NCBI GenBank assembly: GCA_031553835.1
Contig: JAVBKX010000006.1
Coordinates: 74,239-138,238, forward strand
From: JAVBKX01 sp031553835
GTDB taxonomy: Bacteria > Bacteroidota > Bacteroidia > Bacteroidales > Azobacteroidaceae
Direction of reading: 5' to 3'
Length of the DNA: 64,000 nt
The position numbers were made by a program, and so were the translations under genes. The notes under the pieces are model-generated. The model saw only the letters and a program-made list of their open reading frames with translations. It was not told the DNA's origin and ran no database searches. Position 1 is the stretch's first letter. Every line of letters begins with the position of its first letter. This document shows positions 51,170 to 59,831 of the stretch, one piece after another.

Positions 51170-53473
51170 ATGGCAACAGGCGAAAGGCAAAGGGCTAATG
51201 ATGAATACCATCCATCAGAGCATGATATTCCCTTTGCTTTTCGCCTGTTGCCTTTCTTATTGAGCCTTTTTTTTCTGTCGTTATCTGTCTTTGCCCAGGA
51301 AACAGCAGTGGATTTAGTAAAAAAAGTTATAGACCGGCAAAATATTTATATTGAAAATCAGGACTACTATCAATACCGGCAATATGAAAAACGATTTTTA
51401 ACCATTTCCGAATTAAAGCCTGAAGTACAGGATCATCGGGCTACCCGGCAATTGCAATTCCTATACAAACACTTAGATACTACCAGGATATCTGCGGAGC
51501 AACCGTTGAGTATTTCGTTGCGCGAAACCATTTCCGAAGAATACCGGCGCAAAAAAAATCATGGGAAAAATAGTCATATTATAGCTTTAAGAAATGAAGG
51601 ATTAGGAAAACAATTCGAATCCGAAACAGTGGATGCCGTGTGGTATGAAGCCGTCAAACAAATTAATATTTTTGATAATCAAATTAATTTGTTGTTGAAG
51701 AGGTTTGTCAGCCCCTTATCTTCCCGTTATTATTATTTATTTTACGAATACTATTTTGATAATGAACAGCTTAATGATTCGTTTCTGACGGTGCGGTTTC
51801 GTCCTAAAAATGACAGAGACCTGGGCTTTGAAGGTTACATGCAAATCGATACCTCATCGTTTGCCCTGCATCGGATCGAATTAAGAACACCTCATAACAT
51901 CAATTTGGATTTTATTACACAACTGTCTATTATTCAGGATTATGATATGATGCCGGATAGTATTTGGCGTAAAAAACATGAGGTTATCGATGTCGAAATT
52001 TCTTTGTTCAAGATGCATTATGGCTTTTATATTAAAAACGAACGTTATTTTGAAAATTATGTTGTCAACTTGGAAACATCTCAGGAATTTGGTTTCAATG
52101 ATGTTGTTACTGTAGAGAAAAATGCCAGGCAATTATCTGATTCGGTGTGGCGTCAACTACGTTTTGTACCGTTAACACAGGACGAGCAAAACATTCGGAA
52201 ATTAATAGGAAATTTCGATCAAATGTCTTATTATAAAATATTGTCCTATGGCACTCAATTACTGGTCGATAATTACATGATGACAGGTAAAACCAAAGCT
52301 ACCAGTAAGTTTGATGTCGGTCCGGTGTTCAGTACCCTGAGCAAGAATGCTGTGCAGGGCTGGCGTATTCGTTTGGGAGGACGTACTACGGCTAATCTGA
52401 ATGATCGCCTTTTCTTAAAAGGATACGCCGCTTATGGCATCAAAGATAAACAATGGATGTATGAAGCCACTGTAGTTTATTCTTTTTTTGATAAATTGTA
52501 TCACGACAATGAATATCGTAAAAATGCGGTAAATGCCAGGTATCATTACGATATTCGTACTCCGGGACAAGAATATTACTATGTGGATCCCGATAATATT
52601 TTCCTTTCATTCAAAAGAGGTAATAATGATAAAATGACTTACCTTCGAAAAAGTGAAATCTGGTATGAAAAAGAATATGCCAATGGTTTCTATTGGAAAT
52701 TGTCGGCCTTGTCATGGAATGAAGAAGCGACAGGTTCACTGAAATTTGAAACAGAGAATGAATTGGGAACATTGAAAAATATCGGCAATTATAATGCAAC
52801 CGCCTGCAATTTGATGCTTCGGTGGGCATTGAATGAGAAATTTTACCAGGGTAGAGATGCCCGGATTATCCTTAAGCGCGACGGGCCGGTTTTTGCTTTT
52901 TCTCAATCGTTAGGATTGAAAAATGTTTTAGGAGGAGAATACTCGTTTTATCAGGCAGAATTGTATGCCCAAAAACGATTCTGGTTGCCGGGATACGGCC
53001 ATTTTAATGTCATAGGAAAAACAGGAAAAATATGGGGGACACTTCCATATCCGTTACTGATATTGCCCAATGCGAATCAAACTTATACCATTCAACCCGA
53101 ATCGTATAGCATGATGAATACACTGGAATTTATTAATGACAGGTATGTATCGGCCGATGTGACTTATTATTTGGACGGATGGTTATTTAATCGAATTCCC
53201 TATATTAATAACCTTAAATTGCGCGAAATCATTTCATTCAAATCGTTGTGGGGAGCTCTTTATTCTCATAATGATCCGGCTTATAACCGTAGTTTGTTTC
53301 TATTTCCTGAAAATTCATACCAAATGACTACCACGCCGTATATGGAATTTAGTATTGGTATTGATAACATCTTTAAATTTCTGCGAATCGATTATGTGCG
53401 ACGCTTGTCTTATCTCAACGATGCAGATATTGCAAAAAATGGAGTGAGAGTAAATGTTAGTCTTTCGTTTTGA
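51170..53473 (+). CDS. DUF5686 family outer-membrane protein (copy 2)
   Basis: 767 residues from ATG 51170, 5 bp after ettA. The N-terminal ~33 residues (MATGERQRANDEYHPSEHD, then IPFAFRLLPF) are encoded by a palindromic repeat, while the following LLSLFFLSLSVFAQ is an ordinary signal-peptide core and cleavage site. The mature part has the DUF5686 soluble domain (FVSPLSSRYYYLFYEYYF, VRFRPKNDRDLGFEGYMQI) and the barrel half with YVRRLSYLNDADIA and a final Phe. It is a paralogue of the 9923 gene. An internal TTG or CTG start in the repeat may be the real one. Confidence 0.78.
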   Translation: MATGERQRANDEYHPSEHDIPFAFRLLPFLLSLFFLSLSVFAQETAVDLVKKVIDRQNIYIENQDYYQYRQYEKRFLTISELKPEVQDHRATRQLQFLYKHLDTTRISAEQPLSISLRETISEEYRRKKNHGKNSHIIALRNEGLGKQFESETVDAVWYEAVKQINIFDNQINLLLKRFVSPLSSRYYYLFYEYYFDNEQLNDSFLTVRFRPKNDRDLGFEGYMQIDTSSFALHRIELRTPHNINLDFITQLSIIQDYDMMPDSIWRKKHEVIDVEISLFKMHYGFYIKNERYFENYVVNLETSQEFGFNDVVTVEKNARQLSDSVWRQLRFVPLTQDEQNIRKLIGNFDQMSYYKILSYGTQLLVDNYMMTGKTKATSKFDVGPVFSTLSKNAVQGWRIRLGGRTTANLNDRLFLKGYAAYGIKDKQWMYEATVVYSFFDKLYHDNEYRKNAVNARYHYDIRTPGQEYYYVDPDNIFLSFKRGNNDKMTYLRKSEIWYEKEYANGFYWKLSALSWNEEATGSLKFETENELGTLKNIGNYNATACNLMLRWALNEKFYQGRDARIILKRDGPVFAFSQSLGLKNVLGGEYSFYQAELYAQKRFWLPGYGHFNVIGKTGKIWGTLPYPLLILPNANQTYTIQPESYSMMNTLEFINDRYVSADVTYYLDGWLFNRIPYINNLKLREIISFKSLWGALYSHNDPAYNRSLFLFPENSYQMTTTPYMEFSIGIDNIFKFLRIDYVRRLSYLNDADIAKNGVRVNVSLSF
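51172..51252. repeat. GGCAACAGGCGAAAGG palindromic repeat
   Basis: GGCAACAGGCGAAAGGCAAA plus GGG (51172-51194) matches the reverse complement of CCCTTTGCTTTTCGCCTGTT plus GCC (51230-51252) at 22 of 23 positions, with a 35-nt loop. Between ettA and the DUF5686 gene it forms a strong hairpin, and it is read as the first codons of the DUF5686 protein. Confidence 0.8.
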
Positions 53474-53513
53474 TAGTGGAAGTGAAGAAAAAACGAATCA
53501 GAACTCGAAATTA

Positions 53514-53611
53514 ATTTCTATTATCAATAGTAAGTAAAATACAAAAATTTCTATTGTGAATAGAAACTTTTCATGAATAATTGCTGTTATGAATAGAAAC
53601 TATTATCTTTG
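53514..53611 (+). promoter_or_regulatory. Promoter with three TTTCTATTnnnAATAG operator-like sites
   Basis: A palindrome TTTCTATTGTGAATAGAAA (53548-53566) is flanked by a degenerate copy TTTCTATTATCAATAG (53515-53530) and a half site ATGAATAGAAAC (53589-53600). The last lies between TTG (53581) and the -7 box TATCTTTG (53604-53611), the right place for repression. The gene starts 21 bp later. Confidence 0.65.
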
Positions 53612-53631
53612 CAATCTAAACAATTATCACA

Positions 53632-54891
53632 ATGAAGGATGTATTAAAAGTAGTCATAGCCGATCAGTTAGATTTTTTGCAATCGGCAGACGACACCGTT
53701 GAACGGACTATTCCTCAAAATTTGGCAGATATACCCGAAATATTGGTTATATCAGGCATTCGTCGTTCCGGAAAATCTACATTGCTTCAGCAAATTAGAA
53801 AAAAACGGAAGGAAAAAGACTATTATCTTAATTTCGAGGATGATAGATTGGTCAATTTTACAGTCGATGATTTTCAGACCTTATATGAACTTTTTATAGA
53901 ATTGTTTGGGGAACAAAAGACATTCTATTTTGATGAAATACAAAATGTTGACGGTTGGGAGCGGTTTGTCAGACGGTTGCATGATTACGGAAACAAAGTA
54001 TTCATCACCGGATCGAATGCAACCATGTTGAGTCGGGAATTAGGGACACATCTTACCGGCCGCTTTGTCCGTTATGAATTGTATCCGTTTTCTTTCGAAG
54101 AATTTCTGAAATTCAAAAAAGAAAAAATAACAGCGCAAAGTCAGTTGGGAACAGTGGGTAGAGCACAAGTAAAAGCATTGTTCAACGAATATTTTGCAAC
54201 AGGTGGTTTTCCTGTTTTTTTGAAAACCAGAGAAGATGATACATTAAAATACTTATTTGAAAGCATTTTGTATAAAGATATAATGGTTCGCAACAAACTG
54301 ACCAATGAAAAAGAATTATTGGAATTAGTGTTTTTTTTAGCCAGCAATGTGGCTAAAACCTCCACTTACAATTCGTTGGCTAAGGTGATAGGCGTAAAAA
54401 ATGCCACTACAGTAAAAAACTATATTTCTTTTTTACAAGACAGTTATCTGGTATTCCAAACCAATAAGTATGATGTGTCGTTGAAAAAGCAAGTACAGAA
54501 TGCAAAAAAAACGTATTTCATAGATAATGCATTGGTTCGGAAATTAGGATTTTCATTTTCCGACAACACCGGGCGATTATTGGAAAATCTTGTGTTTTTA
54601 GAACTTAAGAGAAGGAATCGGCAAGTTTATTATCATACAGGCAAAGGAGAATGTGATTTTGTATTGAGGGATGGCTATCGTATTACAGCCGCCATTCAGG
54701 TTTGTTCCGTGTTTGAAAACGAAGAAACCAAAAAGCGTGAAATCAACGGATTGCTCGAAGCCCTCGAATGTTATTCGTTGGAAAAAGGGTCAATTATTAC
54801 TTCCGATACAGAAGAATATATGACTATAAGTAATAAATCTGTCTATATGATTCCGGTATGGAAATGGTTACTCGATGAATCGCAAAAGTAA
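53632..54891 (+). CDS. AAA_14/DUF4143 family ATPase
   Basis: 419 residues. The N-terminal AAA_14 ATPase has Walker A ISGIRRSGKSTLLQQIRKK and Walker B KTFYFDEIQNVDGWE, then LHDYGNKVFITGSNATMLS and RFVRYELYPFSFEEF. A winged-helix-like middle part follows (LVFFLASNVAKTSTYNSLAK), and then DUF4143 with a nuclease-like end (TGKGECDFVLRDGYRITAAI). The family is widespread in mobile and defence-like neighbourhoods; its function is unknown. Palindromic operators in its promoter and the winged helix suggest autoregulation. It stands alone between envelope genes. Confidence 0.85.
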   Translation: MKDVLKVVIADQLDFLQSADDTVERTIPQNLADIPEILVISGIRRSGKSTLLQQIRKKRKEKDYYLNFEDDRLVNFTVDDFQTLYELFIELFGEQKTFYFDEIQNVDGWERFVRRLHDYGNKVFITGSNATMLSRELGTHLTGRFVRYELYPFSFEEFLKFKKEKITAQSQLGTVGRAQVKALFNEYFATGGFPVFLKTREDDTLKYLFESILYKDIMVRNKLTNEKELLELVFFLASNVAKTSTYNSLAKVIGVKNATTVKNYISFLQDSYLVFQTNKYDVSLKKQVQNAKKTYFIDNALVRKLGFSFSDNTGRLLENLVFLELKRRNRQVYYHTGKGECDFVLRDGYRITAAIQVCSVFENEETKKREINGLLEALECYSLEKGSIITSDTEEYMTISNKSVYMIPVWKWLLDESQK

Positions 54892-54962
54892 TTTCTTATT
54901 TTATTTATCGGTTCGAAAAATAGTATTACTTTTGTCTGAAACCTCTAAAAAATAAGAATGAC

Positions 54963-55490
54963 ATGAAGAAATTAGTACTTGCCGCTTTTTTTGTTTTGAC
55001 AACTATTGGGGTTAGTGCCCAGAAAATTGGTGATTGGTATATTGGCGCTGATGCAGGTTATGTGACCAATTATAAAGACATTGTGTATGGATTACGTACT
55101 TCATATAATATCACCGAACCATTGGAAATCAGTGCCTCTTTCTTAATGAATCCGAAGATTACGGCCGAAGATTCGGATGGGACAAAAAGTGAAAGTGCAT
55201 TTTATTCCTATAATCTGGATCTGACATATTATGTGCTGATGCAAAATTCCTGGTCGATGGGACCGACCATTGGCGGACAATATCTTGATTATAGCATCAA
55301 GTATCAACAATCGGCTATTGGAGATAAGGAAACATTTAATGCATTGGCCGTAAATTTAGGATGGCGTTTGCATTTTGATTTATCGGATAATGTAAAATTA
55401 ACCGGAGGCTGGCATTATTCTGTAGGTCAGGAAGAAACACGCTATCATTTGTTTTATTTGGGGCTTGGCTATTGCTTCAATTTTTATTAA
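54963..55490 (+). CDS. Small outer-membrane beta-barrel protein
   Basis: 175 residues. The signal peptide is MKKLVLAAFFVLTTIGVSAQ. The mature part consists of eight or so alternating strands (WYIGADAGYVTNYKDIVYGL, SFLMNPKI, AFYSYNLDLTYYVLM, SMGPTIGGQYLDY, VNLGWRLHFDL) and ends in Tyr (LGYCFNFY), so it is an OmpA/OmpW-sized barrel. Function is unknown. It lies 6 bp before murB and may share its transcript. Confidence 0.8.
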   Translation: MKKLVLAAFFVLTTIGVSAQKIGDWYIGADAGYVTNYKDIVYGLRTSYNITEPLEISASFLMNPKITAEDSDGTKSESAFYSYNLDLTYYVLMQNSWSMGPTIGGQYLDYSIKYQQSAIGDKETFNALAVNLGWRLHFDLSDNVKLTGGWHYSVGQEETRYHLFYLGLGYCFNFY

Positions 55491-55496
55491 ACAGGG

Positions 55497-56507
55497 ATGA
55501 GAATCGAAGAAAATTATTCCTTACTTGCTCACAATACTTTTGGAATAAACATCAAAACCCGCTGGTTTATAGAATATAAATCGGAAGAAGAATTACAAAA
55601 AATCCTTTCTGATGAATATTTCTATTCTTTACCTTTTTTCCACATAGGAGAGGGGAGTAACCTCCTTTTTTTAGGTGATTTCGATGGGATTATTTTACAT
55701 TCCAATATAACGAGTATTGAAATTGTGCAACAAACCTCTGATTTTACCGATATAAAAACCGGAGCCGGAGTAGTGTGGGATGATTTGGTAGCGTATTGTG
55801 TGCAACAAAACTGGGGTGGAATCGAAAATTTATCACTCATTCCCGGAGAAACCGGTGCGGCTGCTGTTCAGAATATTGGCGCTTATGGAGCGGAAATCAA
55901 AGATTGTTTGCTTGAGGTGCATGCTTATAACATCGAAACCGGAGAAAAAGAAATTTTTTCTAATGCCGATTGCCAATTTGCTTACCGTGAAAGTATTTTT
56001 AAAACAACACATCGAGGTAAATATATATTGACTCATGTGGTACTGCGTTTGTCTAATATTCCTGTATTTAATTTAGAATACGGAAATCTGAAAGAAATAT
56101 TATCCGCCCAACACGAATTGAGTCTCCAGACCATTCGCAATGCAGTGATTAAAATACGAGAAAATAAATTACCGGATCCTAAAAAAATGGGTAATGCCGG
56201 TAGCTTTTTTAAAAATCCGTACATTTGTATTGCGCATTATGAAGGATTGAAACAACATTATCCTGAAATTCCTCATTATCCTGTCAATGAAGAAGTTGTT
56301 AAAGTGCCTGCTGCCTGGTTGATTGATCAATGCGGTTGGAAAGGCAAATGCATAGGGCATGCGGCTGTGCATGAAAAACAACCCTTAGTGCTTGTAAATA
56401 CGGGAGAGGCCACAGGAAAAGATATTGTAACTTTGGCCGAAGCCATACAAAATGATGTCAAGAAGAAATTTTTCATAGATTTAGAACCGGAAGTTTTATA
56501 CATTTGA
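55497..56507 (+). CDS. murB: UDP-N-acetylenolpyruvoylglucosamine reductase
   Basis: 336 residues. It reduces UDP-GlcNAc-enolpyruvate to UDP-MurNAc with NADPH and FAD in the cytoplasm. The FAD-binding PCMH domain has FHIGEGSNLLFLGDF and GAAAVQNIGAYGAEIKD. Proton-donor Ser and nearby residues are in MGNAGSFFKNPYI, and the third domain has AAWLIDQCGWKGKCIGHAAV. It has the E. coli-like type I architecture, with the loop near 200-250 (FAYRESIFKTTHRG). ATG 55497 lies 6 bp after the barrel gene. Confidence 0.96.
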   Translation: MRIEENYSLLAHNTFGINIKTRWFIEYKSEEELQKILSDEYFYSLPFFHIGEGSNLLFLGDFDGIILHSNITSIEIVQQTSDFTDIKTGAGVVWDDLVAYCVQQNWGGIENLSLIPGETGAAAVQNIGAYGAEIKDCLLEVHAYNIETGEKEIFSNADCQFAYRESIFKTTHRGKYILTHVVLRLSNIPVFNLEYGNLKEILSAQHELSLQTIRNAVIKIRENKLPDPKKMGNAGSFFKNPYICIAHYEGLKQHYPEIPHYPVNEEVVKVPAAWLIDQCGWKGKCIGHAAVHEKQPLVLVNTGEATGKDIVTLAEAIQNDVKKKFFIDLEPEVLYI

Positions 56508-56524
56508 TATATCCAAAGAATTAA

Positions 56525-56568
56525 TACGAAGACACAACGGCGCTGAAAATTTGTGTCGTCTTTGTGTT
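56525..56568. repeat. ACACAA-family palindromic repeat
   Basis: TACGAAGACACAACGGCGC (56525-56543) faces TTGTGTCGTCTTTGTGTT (56551-56568) as an imperfect inverted pair around a short loop. It lies between murB and the PhnP-like gene. Confidence 0.65.
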
Positions 56569-56582
56569 AAAAATGATTATTT

Positions 56583-57356
56583 ATGAAAATACGATTTTTA
56601 GGAACCGGAACATCGACCGGTAATCCCGAAATTGGTTGTACCTGCAAAGTGTGTACTTCACAAAATACGAAAGATCGGCGTTGGCGTTCATCTGCATTAA
56701 TAGAAATCGATGGGAAAAATATTTTGATTGATTGCGGTCCTGATTTTCGTATGCAAATGCTGGAAACATTCCAACAAAGAAGAATCGAGCACTTGGATGG
56801 CGTTTTAGTAACACACGAACATTATGATCATGCGGGCGGACTGGATGATTTGCGCTATTTTTCTAAAGATAATCCGGTGCCGATATACGCCCAACAAGAT
56901 GTATTAGACGCTATTCAAATCAGAATGCCTTATGTTTTTGCAGAAAAAAAATATCCGGGAATACCTAAAATGCAATTGCATGAAATAGAAGAGGGAATGC
57001 CTTTTGAGGTAAGTGGGGTGGAAATTATGCCGATTCGTGTCATGCATGGCTGTTTACCTATTTTGGGATTTAGGATTGGAAATATGGCTTATCTTACCGA
57101 TGTAAAAACGATTCCTGATCATTCATATTCATTATTGCAAGGGTTGGATGTGTTGATTATAAATGCGTTACGGGATAAAGAACATATTTCTCATCAAACG
57201 ACGCAGGATGCCTTGAGGCAAATCGAAAAAATCCGTCCAAAACAATCGTATTTTATTCACATGAATCATCATTTCGGATTGCATGAAGAGATGCAAGCGA
57301 ATATGCCGGAAAATGTATGGATCGCGTACGATGGACTGGAAATTACTATTTCCTGA
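56583..57356 (+). CDS. PhnP-like metallo-beta-lactamase-fold phosphodiesterase
   Basis: 257 residues. It opens with IRFLGTGTSTGNPEIGCTCK and CTSQNTKDRRWRSSALIEID, the Zn-binding insert of PhnP-type enzymes (phosphoribosyl 1,2-cyclic phosphate phosphodiesterase). Metal ligands: THEHYDHAGGLDDLRYF, YLTDVKTIPD and FIHMNHHFGLHEEM. With no phn genes near by, the natural substrate is not certain, and DUF3459-like nucleotide phosphodiesterase activity is possible. Its 3' end overlaps the convergent rlmD by 11 bp. Confidence 0.85.
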   Translation: MKIRFLGTGTSTGNPEIGCTCKVCTSQNTKDRRWRSSALIEIDGKNILIDCGPDFRMQMLETFQQRRIEHLDGVLVTHEHYDHAGGLDDLRYFSKDNPVPIYAQQDVLDAIQIRMPYVFAEKKYPGIPKMQLHEIEEGMPFEVSGVEIMPIRVMHGCLPILGFRIGNMAYLTDVKTIPDHSYSLLQGLDVLIINALRDKEHISHQTTQDALRQIEKIRPKQSYFIHMNHHFGLHEEMQANMPENVWIAYDGLEITIS

Positions 57357-58752
57357 TCAATAAAACCACATTTTCCACATGATGTGTATGCGGAAACATA
57401 TCGACAGGCTGTACTTTTTCTACCCGGTATTTACAATCCAATAAATTCAAATCACGCGCTTGTGTGGCCGGATTACAACTCACATACACAATTCGTTGAG
57501 GTTCAGCAAAAAGAATCGTCTCAATTACATCGTCATGCATTCCGGCGCGAGGAGGATCGGTAATAATTACATCCGGCCTGCCATGTTGCATGATAAAATC
57601 CTGATTCAAAATGTCTTTCATGTCTCCGGCAAAAAACAAAGTATTCCCGATTTGATTTAAGCGGGCATTTTCTTTTGCATCGTCTATGGCTTCAGGTACA
57701 TATTCTAATCCAACCACTTTTTTCGCTTGCTTAGCGACAAAATTGGCAATGGTTCCCGTTCCGGTATAAAGATCGTAAACCAGTTCATTTCCGGTTAATC
57801 CGGCAAAATCACGTGCCACTTTATACAAATTGTAGGCCTGCTCACTATTGGTTTGGTAAAAAGATTTGGGTCCGATTTTGAATTTCAATCCTTCCATTTC
57901 TTCCAGAATGTAATCCCGTCCTTTGAAAATCATCACATCCTGATCTGTGATCGTGTCATTGGCCTTTTGATTGATGATAAAGAGCAAGGAGGTGATTTGA
58001 GGAAATTTTTCAGCAATGTGTTGTAAAAGAGTTTGTTGTTTTTCCTCGTCATGTTCATAAAATACAACGATCAACATAATTTCGCCTGTCGAAGAAGTGC
58101 GGACGATGATATTGCGCATCAATCCTTCCTGATTTCTCAAATCGAAAAACGAATAATTATTAGCTTTACAGAAGTACTTGATTTCTAACCTGATTTGATT
58201 GGAAATATCATTTTGCAACCAACATTTGTGAATATCGAGTACCTTGTCAAACATGCCGGGAATATGAAATCCTAACGCATCCATATCCTCGTATTTTGTA
58301 CCGGCGGCAATTTCTTCCGGAGTCATCCAGCGTTTGTTGGAAAAAGTAAATTCCAGTTTATTCCGGTAAAAAATTGTCTTTTCAGAACCCAGAATAGGGG
58401 AGATGTCGGGCAATGGAATTTTGCCGATACGTTTCAGGTTATCAGTTACTTGCTGTTGTTTATAATGAAGTTGTTCCTCATACGGCAGGATTTGCCATTT
58501 GCATCCGCCACATACTCCAAAATGTTCACAGAATGCTTCGGTTCTTTTTTCTGAATATTGATGAAAATGAATCGCTTTAGCTTCCGCATACGAATTTTTT
58601 TTGCGGGTCAGTTGCAAATCGACAACATCTCCTGGAACAACGAAGGGAACAAAAATAACTAAGTCGTCTTTTTTAGTAATAGCTTTTCCCTCAGCAGCAA
58701 TGCCAGTAATGGTGATATTTTCTATGATTGGTAAGATCTTCTTTTTTTTCAT
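57346..58752 (-). CDS. rlmD: 23S rRNA (uracil-C5)-methyltransferase, RlmD/RumA family
   Basis: 468 residues. An N-terminal TRAM domain (~12-65) is followed by an iron-sulfur Cys set (CEHFGVCGGCKWQILPYEEQ), the SAM-binding domain (ELVYDLYTGTGTIANFVAKQ) and the catalytic Cys (RIVYVSCNPATQARDL). It methylates a uracil of 23S rRNA (U1939 or U747 in E. coli; target here not distinguishable). It converges with the PhnP-like gene and is followed upstream by a repeat and manA on the same strand. Confidence 0.88.
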   Translation of the reverse strand: MKKKKILPIIENITITGIAAEGKAITKKDDLVIFVPFVVPGDVVDLQLTRKKNSYAEAKAIHFHQYSEKRTEAFCEHFGVCGGCKWQILPYEEQLHYKQQQVTDNLKRIGKIPLPDISPILGSEKTIFYRNKLEFTFSNKRWMTPEEIAAGTKYEDMDALGFHIPGMFDKVLDIHKCWLQNDISNQIRLEIKYFCKANNYSFFDLRNQEGLMRNIIVRTSSTGEIMLIVVFYEHDEEKQQTLLQHIAEKFPQITSLLFIINQKANDTITDQDVMIFKGRDYILEEMEGLKFKIGPKSFYQTNSEQAYNLYKVARDFAGLTGNELVYDLYTGTGTIANFVAKQAKKVVGLEYVPEAIDDAKENARLNQIGNTLFFAGDMKDILNQDFIMQHGRPDVIITDPPRAGMHDDVIETILFAEPQRIVYVSCNPATQARDLNLLDCKYRVEKVQPVDMFPHTHHVENVVLLIRK

Positions 58753-58758
58753 AATTAG

Positions 58759-58800
58759 AGAATTGAGAATAGTACCCCTCTCTTGAGGAGAGGGTTGGGG
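58759..58800. repeat. CCTCTC-family palindromic repeat with GAATTGAGAAT remnant
   Basis: CCCTCTC (58776-58782) and GAGAGGG (58788-58794) form a short perfect hairpin with loop TTGAG, followed by TTGGGGTGAAG. Directly before it stands AGAATTGAGAAT, a word of the GGAGAATGG family. It fills most of the gap between manA and rlmD on the minus strand. Confidence 0.6.
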
Positions 58801-58813
58801 TGAAGTTTTTTTA

Positions 58814-59785
58814 TTATAAATAAGTTTCTAATAATTTACAGTTTGTATGCGGATGCAAAGTAATAGACTGACAATCGGCAGGAATAAGGATACTTTGTCC
58901 CTGATGAATATTCAATTTGTATCCATTGGCATCGGTCAAATCCAATGTTCCTTCCATACAAATAATAATGGAAAAAGAATCGCGATCTGCTAATTCTATT
59001 TTCATCACCTGGTCTGTCTCGATAAAATTAGTAGTGAAGTAATCACAAGATACTAAACCCACTTCTTTTCCTTTTTCAGCAGTATATTGCAATTTATGAT
59101 CCGGATAAATCGTGTAATCAATCGCATCTTTGGCTAATTCGGTGTGCAGTTCACGAGGTTTTCCACTGGCATCCGTCCTGTTATAATCATAAATCCGGTA
59201 GGTAATATCCGAAGTCTGCTGAATTTCAGCTATAAAGCAACCGGCTCCGATAGCGTGTACACGTCCTGCAGGAAGGAAAAAGACGTCTCCAGCTTTCGCA
59301 TCATGCTTTTCGAGCATATCGGTAAAAGTATTATTTTCTACACTGGCCACATATTGATCGGGAGTCAATTGTTTGGCAAAACCGGAATACAGGAAAGCGT
59401 CCGGTTTGGCATTAATTAAATACCACATTTCGGTTTTTCCGAATGAATTGTGTCGCTCTTTCGCCAATGTATCATCAGGATGTACCTGTATCGATAAATT
59501 ATCTTTAGCATCAATAAATTTGATGAGTAGGGGAAATGTAGAACCGAAACGAGTTGCCACCTTTTTTCCCAATAATTGTTCTCCGTATTCACAAATCAGG
59601 TCATCCAGCGATTTACCTTCCAATGGTCCGTTATCCACCACGGAAACATTATTTTTTACATGGGAAATTTCCCAGCTTTCACCAATACCTTGCTGAAGTG
59701 GAGTAATTTCTTTGAATTTGCAGATGTCATCGCCTCCCCAAATAATCGATTTGAGGATGGGCTTAAATAAAAATGGATAGAGCAT
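58814..59785 (-). CDS. manA: Mannose-6-phosphate isomerase, class I
   Basis: 323 residues, the short Bacteroidota/Firmicutes form. It interconverts fructose-6-phosphate and mannose-6-phosphate in the cytoplasm. Zn ligands are visible in FIDAKDNLSIQVHPDD (QxH), GKTEMWYLINAKPDA (Glu) and LPAGRVHAIGAGCFI (His). The end NIHQGQSILIPADCQSI is the C-terminal cupin. It follows cysE by 46 bp. It feeds mannose and fucose precursors for surface glycans. Confidence 0.94.
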   Translation of the reverse strand: MLYPFLFKPILKSIIWGGDDICKFKEITPLQQGIGESWEISHVKNNVSVVDNGPLEGKSLDDLICEYGEQLLGKKVATRFGSTFPLLIKFIDAKDNLSIQVHPDDTLAKERHNSFGKTEMWYLINAKPDAFLYSGFAKQLTPDQYVASVENNTFTDMLEKHDAKAGDVFFLPAGRVHAIGAGCFIAEIQQTSDITYRIYDYNRTDASGKPRELHTELAKDAIDYTIYPDHKLQYTAEKGKEVGLVSCDYFTTNFIETDQVMKIELADRDSFSIIICMEGTLDLTDANGYKLNIHQGQSILIPADCQSITLHPHTNCKLLETYL

Positions 59786-59831
59786 GGGACTGAAAAATTT
59801 AGAATTAAAAATTACGGTTTGTGCAACAGAT

